A stretch of 64,000 nt of DNA, taken from NCBI RefSeq assembly GCF_900104655.1, contig NZ_FNWD01000002.1, positions 1,038,246-1,102,245 of the forward strand, written 5' to 3'. Below, piece by piece: positions 34,055 through 43,663 of the stretch; within the stretch, counting starts at the first letter, position 1; the number at the start of each line of letters is the position of its first letter. The DNA is from Millionella massiliensis. GTDB taxonomy: Bacteria > Bacteroidota > Bacteroidia > Bacteroidales > Rikenellaceae. The notes under the pieces were generated by a model. It was not told where the DNA came from and made no database searches. It was given only the letters and a program-made list of their open reading frames with translations. The position numbers and the translations under genes were made by a program.

Positions 34055-35791
34055 ATGGAAATTACGGAACTGAGCGAACAGGAAATCCTGCGCCGCGAAT
34101 CGATGAAAAAGCTGCGAGAACTGGGAATCGAGCCCTATCCCGCCGCCGAATATCCCGTCAACACGACCACGGCCGAGATTCGTGCCGGTTACACCCCCGA
34201 GAATCCGAACTACCAGGATGTCACCATTGCCGGCCGCATCATGAGCCGCCGGATTATGGGCAGCGCCGCCTTTTTCGAGCTGCAGGACCACACCGGCCGG
34301 ATCCAGGTATACATCCGCCGCGACGACATCTGCCCCGAAGGCGACCCCACGCTCTACAACACCGTATTCAAAAAACTCCTTGACATCGGCGACATTGTCG
34401 GCGTCAAGGGATATGCCTTTGTCACCAACATGGGCGAGCTCTCCGTACACTGCCGCGAATTCACCGTCCTAAGCAAGTCGCTGCGTCCGCTGCCCATCGT
34501 CAAGGAGAAAGACGGTCAGGTATTCGACGCTTTCAGCGACCCCGAACAGCGTTACCGTATGCGTTACGTCGACCTGATCGTCAACCCGCCGGTCAAAGAG
34601 GTATTCCTCAAACGGTCGAAAATCATCGCCACGATGCGCCAGTTCTTCAACGAACGCGGCTACGTGGAGGTTGAGACCCCCATCCTGCAACCGATCCCCG
34701 GCGGAGCCGCTGCCCGTCCGTTCATCACCCACCACAACTCGCTGGACATTGACCTCTATATGCGTATCGCCACGGAGTTGTACCTGAAGAAACTGATCGT
34801 GGGCGGATTCGAAGGCGTATACGAATTCGGTAAGAACTTCCGCAACGAAGGGATGGACCGCACCCATAACCCCGAGTTCACCTGCATGGAGATCTACGTT
34901 GCCTACAAGGACTACCGTTGGATGATGAACTTCACGGAACAGATGCTGGAGACCGTGGCCAAAGCCCTGCACGACGGCAATACCCAGGTAACCATCGGCG
35001 ACCGTCAGATCGAATTCAAGGCACCGTTCCGCCGCCTGACCATGACCGATGCGATCCTCGAGAAGACCGGCTACGACATCACCGGCAAAAGCGAAGAGGA
35101 ACTTCGCGAGGCGTGCGACCGGATGGGAATCGAGACCGACGAGACGATGGGCAAAGGCAAACTGATCGATGCCATCTTCGGAGCCAAGTGCGAAGAGGAT
35201 CTGATCCAGCCCACCTTCATCACCGACTACCCGATTGAGATGTCGCCCCTGTGCAAGCGCCACCGCGACAATCCCGAACTGACCGAGCGTTTCGAACTGT
35301 TCGTAAACGGCAAGGAGCTTTGCAACGCCTACTCCGAGTTGAACGACCCGATCGACCAGCTCGAACGGTTCCAGGACCAGTTGCGCCTCTCCGAGAAGGG
35401 CGACGACGAGGCCATGTTCATCGACATGGACTTTGTCCGCGCGCTGGAATACGGAATGCCGACCTGCTCCGGCATGGGGATCGGGATCGACCGTCTGGTC
35501 ATGTTCATGACCAACCAGCCGACCATCCAGGACGTCCTGTTCTTCCCGCAGATGCGCCCCGAAAAGAAAGCCACCCGCGACGAAGAAAGCGCCTATACGG
35601 CACTGGGCATCGCAGCCGAATGGGTACCCGTCCTGCAAAAGATGGGTTACATCACCGTCGCCTCGCTGAGCAACCTGGCCCCCGGTAAACTGTTCAACGA
35701 TCTGTGCGGCTTTAACAAGAAGAACAAGTTGGGACTGAAAAATCCGACCGCCGACGAAGTCAAGGCCTGGGTTGCCGCCACCCAACAGTAA
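34055..35791 (+). CDS. lysS: Lysyl-tRNA synthetase, class II
   Basis: A 578-residue class II synthetase that charges tRNA-Lys. The N-terminal OB-fold anticodon-binding domain covers about 50-155 (VTIAGRIMSRR, FFELQDHTGRIQVYI). The catalytic core carries motif 2 in FGKNFRNEGMDRTHNPEFT (about 262-280) and motif 3 in GMGIGIDRLVMFM (about 475-487). RYRMRYVDLIVNP before the core is characteristic. After motif 3 a C-terminal extension of about 75 residues (SAYTALGIAAEW to AATQQ) resembles the helical hairpin seen in Bacteroidetes LysS proteins. The gene is monocistronic, with a -7 box upstream and a strong terminator about 175 bases downstream. Confidence 0.97.
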   Translation: MEITELSEQEILRRESMKKLRELGIEPYPAAEYPVNTTTAEIRAGYTPENPNYQDVTIAGRIMSRRIMGSAAFFELQDHTGRIQVYIRRDDICPEGDPTLYNTVFKKLLDIGDIVGVKGYAFVTNMGELSVHCREFTVLSKSLRPLPIVKEKDGQVFDAFSDPEQRYRMRYVDLIVNPPVKEVFLKRSKIIATMRQFFNERGYVEVETPILQPIPGGAAARPFITHHNSLDIDLYMRIATELYLKKLIVGGFEGVYEFGKNFRNEGMDRTHNPEFTCMEIYVAYKDYRWMMNFTEQMLETVAKALHDGNTQVTIGDRQIEFKAPFRRLTMTDAILEKTGYDITGKSEEELREACDRMGIETDETMGKGKLIDAIFGAKCEEDLIQPTFITDYPIEMSPLCKRHRDNPELTERFELFVNGKELCNAYSELNDPIDQLERFQDQLRLSEKGDDEAMFIDMDFVRALEYGMPTCSGMGIGIDRLVMFMTNQPTIQDVLFFPQMRPEKKATRDEESAYTALGIAAEWVPVLQKMGYITVASLSNLAPGKLFNDLCGFNKKNKLGLKNPTADEVKAWVAATQQ

Positions 35792-35965
35792 CCTCCCTCC
35801 CGGAGAAGCCATCGGGCGAAGGAAAGAGGTCGGCTGCCTGGTATCGGGAGCAAGAATAAAGCCCGGAGATGCAGAGAATGCAGAAGAAATAACACATATG
35901 TTTGCATCGGAAACAGCAACCTGCCCGCAATAACCCGAAAACCCGACCTTAAGGTGAAACCATAA

Positions 35966-36014
35966 AAAAGGACGCCGCCCGCGGATAACGATTATCCGCG
36001 GGCGGCGTCCTTTT
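35966..36014 (+). terminator. lysS terminator
   Basis: A perfect 23-bp stem (35966-35988 with 35992-36014) with a 3-base loop. It starts with AAAA and ends with TTTT, so it can act in both directions. Confidence 0.85.
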
Positions 36015-36567
36015 ATACGCTTCTGTTACGCACATCTCCACAGCAGTCAGTCTCCCCTCTCCTCAGGTCAGACATAACCAGAGACGGGAACTCGCTGACA
36101 ACAAACAGCAAACACAACATGCAACAGACAACAACACTGCGAGCATTAAACGGCAGCCAAACAATCTCCACCCACACCCTTCAATTGGGGCGCAATTCTC
36201 CCACATTGATAGCGCAAATCACGGATCCAATCCTGCGGACGTATTTTCCCCAAGTCTTCTAGCCAGTAAAGCCTGACGACACAATCACCATCCATTCTGT
36301 TCTCCTCTACCAGCACTTCTGCCCCTTCAACATCGCCTGACTTTCCCCTCCCACACTTCGTCTCCCTGATTTGCCCCCCGTTTCACACCTTCTCACCCAG
36401 CACGAAGCCCTTTCCGTTTTCGCTCCCTTCCCCGCCTTTCGCCTCAACGCCTTACCCTCTCCTGCCCCCTCCCCGAAACGATCGACTACCGTATCGTCAT
36501 CTGCCCCCCTCTTACTGTCTCCCCTCCCCATTTGCACGCTACTCGCAGCGGCACCCGGTAAAATGAG
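36015..36567. other. Gene-free spacer between convergent lysS and secA
   Basis: About 550 bases. The first part is mixed sequence; 36290-36560 is strongly C/T-rich on the plus strand. A 99-codon minus frame in the latter part is Gly/Arg/Lys-rich, motif-free and judged non-coding. Confidence 0.5.
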
Positions 36568-36600
36568 CGCGGGGGGCCGGCCTTTCGGCCTCCCCCCGCG
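36568..36600 (-). terminator. secA terminator
   Basis: A GC-rich hairpin has outer stem CGCGGGGGG/CCCCCCGCG and inner GGCC/GGCC, with a small bulge between. It lies five bases after the secA stop and is followed on the minus strand by GCTCATTTTA. Confidence 0.7.
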
Positions 36601-36605
36601 AATCA

Positions 36606-39600
36606 TCAGGCTGCCCCGTGGCAGTTCTTGTATTTCTTACCGGAACCGCACGGACAGGGATCGTTTCGTCCGACCCGTTTTTCGGCGTGGGCCGGTGCCG
36701 GTTTGGCACTCGACGAAGCCGCCGATCCTCCACCCGCCGCTACGGGCGTTTCGCTGCGCGAAGTCTGCATCCGGCTCATATCGGGCCGATTCCGCGCCGG
36801 AATAGCCTGCTGGGGCTGGGCAGCTGCCTGCGGCTGAGCCTGCTGCTGCGGTTGTCCGGCACCGGGAGCGGTCCCGGCCGGAGCCATCGGCAGGTAAACC
36901 TTCAACAACATCGACAGCACCTCGCGGTTGATCTTCTCGATCATCTTGCGGAAGAGTTCGAAGGATTCGAACTTGTAGATCAACAGCGGGTCTTTCTGTT
37001 CGTAAGCGGCGTTCTGAACCGACTGTTTGAGGTCGTCCATTTCGCGCAGGTGCTCTTTCCAGTCATCGTCGATCGTAATCAGCATCATGATGCGGCTGAA
37101 GGCCTTGTGGATTTCGAGCCCTTTGGTTTCGATCACCCGTTTGAAGTTCACGGGCACGTTCATGCCACGCTTACCGTCGGTCAGCGGAATCGAAACGTTT
37201 TCGAAGCGGTCGCCCTGTTCCTTATAGATGGCTTCGAGCACCGGATAGGCCTGTTGGGCGATCTGGCTGGCGCGGCGTTTGAGGGCGCTGCGCATGTCAC
37301 CCAGCAACAATTCGGCGAGCTGCTGATCCTTGAGGTCGTTGTATTCCTCCTCGGTGAATGACGGTTCGATCGAGATTTGACGGATCAGTTCGACTTTGAA
37401 TTCGTCGAAGGGCAGTCCGCGGTAGTTTTCGATAAAGGTCTCGGCAAAGTCGGTCATCATGTTGTTGACATCGACTTCGATGCGTTCGCCGAATACGGCA
37501 TTGTGGCGACGGGCGTAGATCACTTCACGCTGCGAGTTCATCACGTCGTCGTACTCAAGCAGCCGTTTACGGATACCGAAGTTGTTCTCTTCGACCTTTT
37601 TCTGAGCGCGTTCGATGGCACGGCTCATCATGCCAGCCTGGATCACTTCGCCCTCCTTGAGGCCCATGGAGTCCATGAGTCGGGCGATGCGTTCGGAGCC
37701 GAACAGACGCATCAGGTCGTCTTCGAGCGAAACGAAGAACTGCGACGAACCGGGGTCGCCCTGACGACCGGCACGACCACGCAGCTGACGGTCGACACGA
37801 CGCGATTCGTGGCGTTCGGTACCGATGATGGCCAGACCGCCGGCCTCGCGCACTTCGGGGGTCAGTTTGATGTCGGTACCACGACCTGCCATGTTCGTTG
37901 CGATGGTCACCTGACCGGGACGTCCGGCTTCGGCCACGATCTGCGCTTCGAGCTGGTGCTGCTTGGCGTTCAGCACGTTGTGCTTGATCCCGCGAAGCTT
38001 GAGCATCTTCGAGAGCAGCTCGGAGATTTCGACCGAGGTGGTCCCGACCAGCACGGGGCGTCCTTCGCCGACCAGTTTGACGATTTCGTCGATCACGGCG
38101 GCGTATTTTTCGCGTTTGGTCTTATAGATCAGGTCCTGGTAGTCTTTTCGGATCACGGGTCGGTTGGTGGGGATCACGATGACATCCAGCTTGTAGATGT
38201 TCCAGAGTTCCGATGCTTCGGTTTCGGCCGTACCGGTCATACCGGCCAGCTTGTGGTACATGCGGAAGTAGTTCTGGAGCGTAATGGTGGCGAAGGTCTG
38301 GGTAGCAGCCTCAACCTTGACGCGCTCCTTGGCTTCGATGGCCTGGTGCAGACCGTCGGAGTAGCGGCGTCCGTCGAGGATACGGCCGGTCTGTTCGTCG
38401 ACGATCTTGACCTTGTTGTCCATCACCACATATTCGGTATCCTTTTCGAAGAGGGCGTAAGCCTTGAGCAGCTGATGAACGGTGTGGACGCGTTCGGCCT
38501 TGAGGGCATACTCGCTGAGGAGTTTGTCTTTGGCCGAAAGACGCTCTTCGACCGTGAGGTCGCTCTTTTCGAGGTTGGCGATTTCGGTTCCGATGTCGGG
38601 CAGGATGAAGAAGCGCTTGTCGTTGATATTTCCGGCCAGCGCATCGTGTCCCTTGTCGGTGAGTTCGACGGAGTGAAGTTTTTCGTCGATGATGAAGTAG
38701 AGGTCGTCGGTCACCTCGTGCATGCGTTTGCTGTTGTCCTGCATGTAGAAGTTTTCGGTCTTCTGCATCAGGGCCTTCATGCCGGGTTCCGAGAGGAACT
38801 TGATCAGCGGTTTGTACTTGGGCAACCCTTTGTGAACGGCCAGCAGCAACTTGCCGCCTTTAGCTTCGTCACCGTCGGCGATGACTTTGCGGGCTTCGGA
38901 GAGCAGCGAGGTGCAGAGGTTACGTTGCAGGTTGTAGAGCGACTCGACCTGTCCGCGATACTCTTCGAACATCTGGTCTTCGCCGCGGGGCACGGGACCG
39001 GAGATAATCAGCGGGGTACGGGCGTCGTCGATCAACACGGAGTCGACCTCGTCGACGATGGCGTAATGGTGTTCGCGCTGTACGAGGTCGCCGGGTTCGA
39101 TGGCCATGTTGTCACGCAGGTAGTCGAAACCGAATTCGTTGTTGGTCCCGAAGGTGATGTCGCAGTTGTAGGCGCGGCGGCGTTCGTCGGAGTTGGGCTG
39201 GTGTTTGTCGATGCAGTCGACGGTCAGGCCGTGGAATTCGTAGATCGGGCCCATCCATTCGGAGTCGCGTCGGGCGAGGTAGTCGTTGACGGTCACCACG
39301 TGGACCCCTTTGCCGGCCAGGGCATTGAGGAACACCGGGAGGGTCGCCACGAGGGTTTTACCTTCACCAGTCGCCATTTCGGCCACGTTGCCTTTGTGGA
39401 GTGCGACGCCGCCGAAGAGCTGCACGTCGTAGTGGATCATGTCCCACTTGATTTCATTCCCGCCGGCGAGCCAGTGGTTCTGGTAGATGGCCTTGTCGCC
39501 GTCGATCCGCACGAAATCCTTGCCTTCGGCAGCCAGTTCGCGGTCGGCGTCGGTGGCGGTCACGGTGATGGTTTCGTTCTGGGCGAAACGACGGGCCGTA

Positions 39601-39956
39601 TCCTTAACGATGGCGAACACTTCGGGCAGAATCTCGTTCAGCACGGTTTCGATCGTCTCGTTGACATGTTTTTTCAGCCGGTCGATTTCGGTAGCGATGC
39701 GTTCCTTTTCGTCGATTTCGACGTCAGCGGCTTCGAGTTTGGCTTTGAGTTCGGCAATGCGGTCTTCGTCCTCCTTGAGGCGTTCGCGGATCAACTCTTT
39801 GAAACCCGTCACGCGGGCACGCAGTTCATCGTCGGAAAGCTTTTCGATCTCGGGATAGATGGCCAGGATTTTGTCCACAATCGGTTGGATCGCCTTGCGG
39901 TCTTTGTCCGCTTTGCTTCCGAAGAAGATCTTCAGCAGACTTGCTGTTACACTCAT
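36606..39956 (-). CDS. secA: Preprotein translocase ATPase SecA
   Basis: A 1116-residue SecA, the motor that drives unfolded preproteins through SecYEG. Walker A is MATGEGKT (194-201), with the DEAD-type [16 protein letters not shown] following. The preprotein cross-linking domain, second nucleotide-binding fold ([12 protein letters not shown]), helical scaffold and C-terminal zinc-binding tail ([15 protein letters not shown]) are all present. The protein is longer than E. coli SecA. The extra length includes a charged insert near residues 55-105 and a Gln/Pro/Ala-rich linker near 1030-1070, as in other Bacteroidetes. A TAnnTTTG box lies about 80 bases before the start. It is transcribed alone. 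Confidence 0.97.
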   Translation of the reverse strand: MSVTASLLKIFFGSKADKDRKAIQPIVDKILAIYPEIEKLSDDELRARVTGFKELIRERLKEDEDRIAELKAKLEAADVEIDEKERIATEIDRLKKHVNETIETVLNEILPEVFAIVKDTARRFAQNETITVTATDADRELAAEGKDFVRIDGDKAIYQNHWLAGGNEIKWDMIHYDVQLFGGVALHKGNVAEMATGEGKTLVATLPVFLNALAGKGVHVVTVNDYLARRDSEWMGPIYEFHGLTVDCIDKHQPNSDERRRAYNCDITFGTNNEFGFDYLRDNMAIEPGDLVQREHHYAIVDEVDSVLIDDARTPLIISGPVPRGEDQMFEEYRGQVESLYNLQRNLCTSLLSEARKVIADGDEAKGGKLLLAVHKGLPKYKPLIKFLSEPGMKALMQKTENFYMQDNSKRMHEVTDDLYFIIDEKLHSVELTDKGHDALAGNINDKRFFILPDIGTEIANLEKSDLTVEERLSAKDKLLSEYALKAERVHTVHQLLKAYALFEKDTEYVVMDNKVKIVDEQTGRILDGRRYSDGLHQAIEAKERVKVEAATQTFATITLQNYFRMYHKLAGMTGTAETEASELWNIYKLDVIVIPTNRPVIRKDYQDLIYKTKREKYAAVIDEIVKLVGEGRPVLVGTTSVEISELLSKMLKLRGIKHNVLNAKQHQLEAQIVAEAGRPGQVTIATNMAGRGTDIKLTPEVREAGGLAIIGTERHESRRVDRQLRGRAGRQGDPGSSQFFVSLEDDLMRLFGSERIARLMDSMGLKEGEVIQAGMMSRAIERAQKKVEENNFGIRKRLLEYDDVMNSQREVIYARRHNAVFGERIEVDVNNMMTDFAETFIENYRGLPFDEFKVELIRQISIEPSFTEEEYNDLKDQQLAELLLGDMRSALKRRASQIAQQAYPVLEAIYKEQGDRFENVSIPLTDGKRGMNVPVNFKRVIETKGLEIHKAFSRIMMLITIDDDWKEHLREMDDLKQSVQNAAYEQKDPLLIYKFESFELFRKMIEKINREVLSMLLKVYLPMAPAGTAPGAGQPQQQAQPQAAAQPQQAIPARNRPDMSRMQTSRSETPVAAGGGSAASSSAKPAPAHAEKRVGRNDPCPCGSGKKYKNCHGAA

Positions 39957-40036
39957 ATTTATGTTAGTCTCGTTTTAATTTTCTGACACACAACAGATTG
40001 CCCGAGCAAAGCCTCAGGCCGTCCGTTTGAAAGAAC

Positions 40037-40044
40037 CAAAGATA
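40037..40044 (-). promoter_or_regulatory. Putative -7 box of secA
   Basis: TATCTTTG on the minus strand, about 80 bases before the secA start. The -33 element is unclear. Confidence 0.45.
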
Positions 40045-40166
40045 CTAATATTTCACGGATTTACAGCGATTCGGCACACGAAAGTTGTTTCGGAGCCCCC
40101 TGACAACCGTCCGAGCTCCGTGGGCTCCATCCGTCAGAATCGGAATACCCCTTCAATCGGGCAACC

Positions 40167-41441
40167 TTATTTGTTGGAACCGAGCTTTTTCCAGAGCCGC
40201 ACCAGCCGCAGCACCCCCACGGGGCACTCGGCGCAGCGCCGTCGGGCACAATACTCCGTGCAAAGCTGGATAACGGCCTGCGAATCGGCTGCGCTCATCA
40301 GGTCGAAAACTTCACCCCAATGCCGCGTATAGCGATTGACTTCGGGAGCCACCTCTTCGTAGAGCGCCAGCGCACGGTCGCGCAACTCGGCATCGCCCGC
40401 CTCCATTCCGATGGCCGTGAGCAGCGGAATGACCAGGTTGATGATCCGCAGGTCGATCTTTTCGGGCGACACCCCCATACCGGTCTGCCCGAAGAGGTCA
40501 CGCAACGCCGTCATCCCTCCGTCGACAGCCTGGCGGATCGCACTGGCCAGCAAGGGAGTGGAGGTCAGGAGTGCCGCCGCCTGCCGGAGCATCGCGGGAG
40601 GCAGCGAAGCGGGTCTCACTCCCGCACCGCCCCACGCCACCACCGGCCGGCGCAAACCATACTCCTGTTTCAGCGTCAGATAAATATCCTGCAACTGGCG
40701 GATTTCGGGATCGGACGAAGGTGCCGCCGTCAGGTAACCCGACTGTCCGAGCAGCAACGCCTCGGCCTGCTGCCGGTTGCCCGCACACCGGACGAAACAG
40801 CGCAACGGGATCGAGCGGGCCAACGCTTCGTAGGATTGCTTGCGATCACCCATCCCCAGCGAACGGAGATAGCAGACGTAAGCCGTCTGTTCCCAGTCGC
40901 CGCCCAACTCATGGCACAACCGTTCGACCTCGGCCGTTTTACGTCGAAGCCTGTCGGAGAGCAGCCGCGCCAGAATCTGCTCCTGCTCGACCGGCTCGAG
41001 AGCCCCGAAAAAGCCGACACAACCGTCGGCCCCTGCGGCTGCCTGGTCGAGCATCTGCGCATGAAGCAGTTCCAGTTCGGGAGCCGGCGTGAGTACCAGC
41101 GTCCGGACCGGATGCCCGTCACGCACCAGCACCCGGTCGCGCTCGCCAACCACGTGGAAAGCGACTCCATCGAAAGCCGGATCGGTCATTCGACCGGTTT
41201 CTCGCCACTCCGACGCCCGACCGTCGACTCGCACCCCGCCGTAAATCACCGTATCGCCATACCGAACAGCGGCGTTCAGAAAATCAGGGCCATCGCCATC
41301 CGATGCAGTTCCCGACGACTCGGAGACATATCCCGGACTCTCCACCGTGACATTCCTTTCGGGAGCCCACACCTCCTCATCCCGAAACAAGCGGTGTCCC
41401 CAGACCATGGCAAGTAATTTAGTATTCGGACAATGGGTCAT
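40167..41441 (-). CDS. DUF2851 family protein
   Basis: A 424-residue protein of the uncharacterised, Bacteroidetes-typical DUF2851 family. Matching features are WGHRLFRDEEVWAP near the start, a Gly-Pro-Asp-Phe-x-Asn-Ala segment (GPDFLNAAVRYGD, about 51-63), WRETGRMTDPAFDGVAFHVVGE and a C-terminal Cys cluster (EYCARRRCAECPVG, about 398-411). The Cys cluster could bind a metal, which is inference. Function is unknown. The protein has no signal peptide and is probably cytoplasmic. It lies between secA and the divergent yebC. An alternative start is Met12. Confidence 0.75.
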   Translation of the reverse strand: MTHCPNTKLLAMVWGHRLFRDEEVWAPERNVTVESPGYVSESSGTASDGDGPDFLNAAVRYGDTVIYGGVRVDGRASEWRETGRMTDPAFDGVAFHVVGERDRVLVRDGHPVRTLVLTPAPELELLHAQMLDQAAAGADGCVGFFGALEPVEQEQILARLLSDRLRRKTAEVERLCHELGGDWEQTAYVCYLRSLGMGDRKQSYEALARSIPLRCFVRCAGNRQQAEALLLGQSGYLTAAPSSDPEIRQLQDIYLTLKQEYGLRRPVVAWGGAGVRPASLPPAMLRQAAALLTSTPLLASAIRQAVDGGMTALRDLFGQTGMGVSPEKIDLRIINLVIPLLTAIGMEAGDAELRDRALALYEEVAPEVNRYTRHWGEVFDLMSAADSQAVIQLCTEYCARRRCAECPVGVLRLVRLWKKLGSNK

Positions 41442-41621
41442 TACACAGATCAGTTCATCGGTTACACGTTTACGGTGACCGCACCGCGATCCCCCTCCCT
41501 GCCCGCACGCCCAGACGAAATCGGACGTTTCCGGGGAAGCACTCCATCCGGAATCGGGCCCAGACTTTCAAAGATAGCATATTGCAGGAAAAGTTCGCTT
41601 TTCAATTTCGCCGAAAAGCCC

Positions 41622-41629
41622 TACCTTTG
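41622..41629 (+). promoter_or_regulatory. Putative -7 box of yebC
   Basis: TACCTTTG matches TAnnTTTG, 49 bases before the yebC start. Confidence 0.55.
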
Positions 41630-41677
41630 CGACAATTATAAAAACTGATACACTTTACCACTGAACCGAAAAGAGTT

Positions 41678-42415
41678 ATGGGAAGAGCTTTCGAATTCCG
41701 CAAGGCGCGTAAATTCAAGCGCTGGGGCAATATGGCCAGAACTTTCACCCGCTTGGGCAAAGAGATCGTGATCGCCGTCAAAGCCGGAGGTCCCGACCCG
41801 TCAGGCAACCCTCGTCTGCGTATGCTGATCCAGACGGCCAAGTCTGAAAACATGCCCAAAGAGAACGTGGAACGCGCCATCAAGCGGGCCATCTCGAAAG
41901 ATACCGACGCCGACTACAAAGAGATCCAATACGACGGCTACGGTCCCTACGGGATCGCCATCGTGGTTGAAGCCGCCACCAACAACAACACCCGTACGGT
42001 AGCCAACGTCCGCAGCTACTTCAACAAAGCGGGCGGTTCGCTGGGCACCACCGGCAGCCTCGACTTCATGTTCGAACGCAAATCGGTCTTCAAGATCAAG
42101 GCTCCGCAGGGCATCGACCTCGACGAACTCGAACTGGAACTGATCGACTACGGTGTTGATGAAGTATTCTCGGAAGAGAACGAAGACGGTACCCAGGAGA
42201 TCGTAATTTACGGTGCCTACGAATCGTTCAGCAAGATCCAAAGCTACCTCGAAGAGAAAGGGTACGAAATTCTGAGCGGTGAGTTCGAGCGCATCCCGAA
42301 CGACCAGAAAGAGGTTACCCCCGAACAGCGCGAAGCCATCGAAAAACTGATCGAGAAATTCGAAGAAGACGAAGACGTGCAGCGCGTATACCACAACATG
42401 AAAGTCGAAGACTAA
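41678..42415 (+). CDS. yebC: YebC/PmpR family protein
   Basis: A 245-residue member of the YebC/PmpR family. Members have been described as DNA-binding regulators and, more recently, as factors easing ribosome stalling. The N-terminal basic helical region (MGRAFEFRKARKFKRWGNMARTF) and the following helices (about 25-75) are diagnostic. YDGYGPYGIAIVVEAATNNNTRTVANVRSYF and GGSLGTTGSLDFMFERK are highly conserved. The N-terminus starts MGRAFEF rather than the proteobacterial MAGHSKW, as in Bacteroidetes. The gene is single, with its own promoter box and a strong terminator. Confidence 0.95.
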   Translation: MGRAFEFRKARKFKRWGNMARTFTRLGKEIVIAVKAGGPDPSGNPRLRMLIQTAKSENMPKENVERAIKRAISKDTDADYKEIQYDGYGPYGIAIVVEAATNNNTRTVANVRSYFNKAGGSLGTTGSLDFMFERKSVFKIKAPQGIDLDELELELIDYGVDEVFSEENEDGTQEIVIYGAYESFSKIQSYLEEKGYEILSGEFERIPNDQKEVTPEQREAIEKLIEKFEEDEDVQRVYHNMKVED

Positions 42416-42471
42416 CCTCTCCGCCCACAGATAGGGGGGACGGAAACCTTCCGAAACATACACAATAGCAG

Positions 42472-42510
42472 AATCGCCGGCTGTCCGTGGGGACAGTCGG
42501 CGATTTTTTT
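42472..42510 (+). terminator. yebC terminator
   Basis: A 15-bp stem (42472-42486 with 42491-42505, one G-T pair), a 4-base loop and a T-run make a textbook intrinsic terminator. Confidence 0.92.
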
Positions 42511-43072
42511 GCATATGGAGCATTTAAAATTGTCCGAACACAGTGCCTCTCTGGCGCAGAGCCCACCTAAGGGAAACTCGGATTATACTTTAGCCTCCGC
42601 ATCCAATGCTCTCTTGCTATGGGGATTAACCGGTTCTACAAGCATATAAAAAGATTTCCACTCCCCGCACGTTTCCACCCCCTGCGTCACACTTTCGCCT
42701 CGCCGCAACAGATACTCACGCACGCAAAGGCCCCCTCAACTCCTGTCGCAGGCAAACAGAGAAAATACCTCAATAGGCATTCACCCCCCAAGAAACAGCA
42801 CCGAAAGATAGAAAGAAAAAATAATCGACTAAAGATCAATAGCCGAACGGCAAAAACAGACAACAGATCGACAAACGTCAACCTAGCCTTCCGCAGAGAC
42901 ATCGCTCACCATCACATCTTAACATTTTCCCATACTCACATTCCCCCGTTCTCTACCCACCGAAATATTTCGCCCACAGACGACCCGCTCTTTTCCACAT
43001 CCATCGCCGCAGGTTCACAATCAGCCACACACCTCTACTCCTGCACTCCCCCCGAAAGGTCCACCCCGGAGA
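42511..43072. other. Gene-free spacer between yebC and recR
   Basis: About 560 bases. Much of the plus strand is A/C-rich or C/T-rich. No coding frame with motifs, no RNA gene and no second strong hairpin are seen. Confidence 0.5.
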
Positions 43073-43663
43073 TCACACCCGCTGACGATTCCGAAGGGCA
43101 TGCGTGATGGTCAACTCATCGGCATACTCCAACTCGTCCCCGAAACCGATCCCGCGCGAGATCACCGACACCGTCACACCCGTAGGCTGCAATTTTTTGG
43201 TCAGGTAATACGAAGTCGTCTCGCCCTCGATGGTGGTTCCCAACGCCAGGATCACCTCTTTGACCCCCAGTCGGGCAATATTGTCGATCAGCAGATCGAC
43301 ATGCAGATCGGAGGGCGACACCCCCTGAATGGGCGAGATGACCCCACCCAGCACATGGTATAATCCGTTATACTGCCCGGTATTTTCGATCGACAACAGG
43401 TCGCCCACCTGCTCTACCACACAAATTGTCGTGTGGTCACGTTTGGGATCCGAGCAGATCGGACACAACTCCTCGTCCGAGAGGTTCCGACACTGTTTGC
43501 ACCAGCGGATGTCACGGCGAAACTGGTAGATCGCACCGGCAAACAGATCGACATCCTCAACATCCTGCTTGAGCAGGTGCAGAGCCAGCCGCAGAGCTGT
43601 ACGCCGTCCGACGCCGGGTAGTTTGGCGAACTCGCCGACCACGTTTTCGAGCAGTTTCGACAC
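43073..43663 (-). CDS. recR: Recombination protein RecR
   Basis: A 196-residue RecR, part of the RecFOR pathway that loads RecA onto gapped DNA. The helix-hairpin-helix (FAKLPGVGRRTALRLALHLL) opens the protein. A four-Cys zinc finger follows (WCKQCRNLSDEELCPICSD). The Toprim domain carries CVVEQVGDLLSIENTGQYNGLYHVLGG. The start codon is GTG (plus 43661-43663), and its first base is the last base of the batE stop, so the genes overlap by one base. The call fits RecR length and motifs exactly. Being coupled to the bat genes is notable, since recR usually sits elsewhere. Confidence 0.95.
   Translation of the reverse strand: MSKLLENVVGEFAKLPGVGRRTALRLALHLLKQDVEDVDLFAGAIYQFRRDIRWCKQCRNLSDEELCPICSDPKRDHTTICVVEQVGDLLSIENTGQYNGLYHVLGGVISPIQGVSPSDLHVDLLIDNIARLGVKEVILALGTTIEGETTSYYLTKKLQPTGVTVSVISRGIGFGDELEYADELTITHALRNRQRV

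Noticed and set aside
36307-36606. A 99-codon minus-strand frame next to secA
   Set aside because: Gly/Arg/Lys-rich sequence in a pyrimidine-rich spacer, ending in the secA terminator; no motif.
37377-39986. An 869-codon plus-strand frame opposite secA
   Set aside because: It is an antisense shadow of a full-length, well-conserved secA; its composition (His, Asp, Gly, Val runs) follows from secA codon use.
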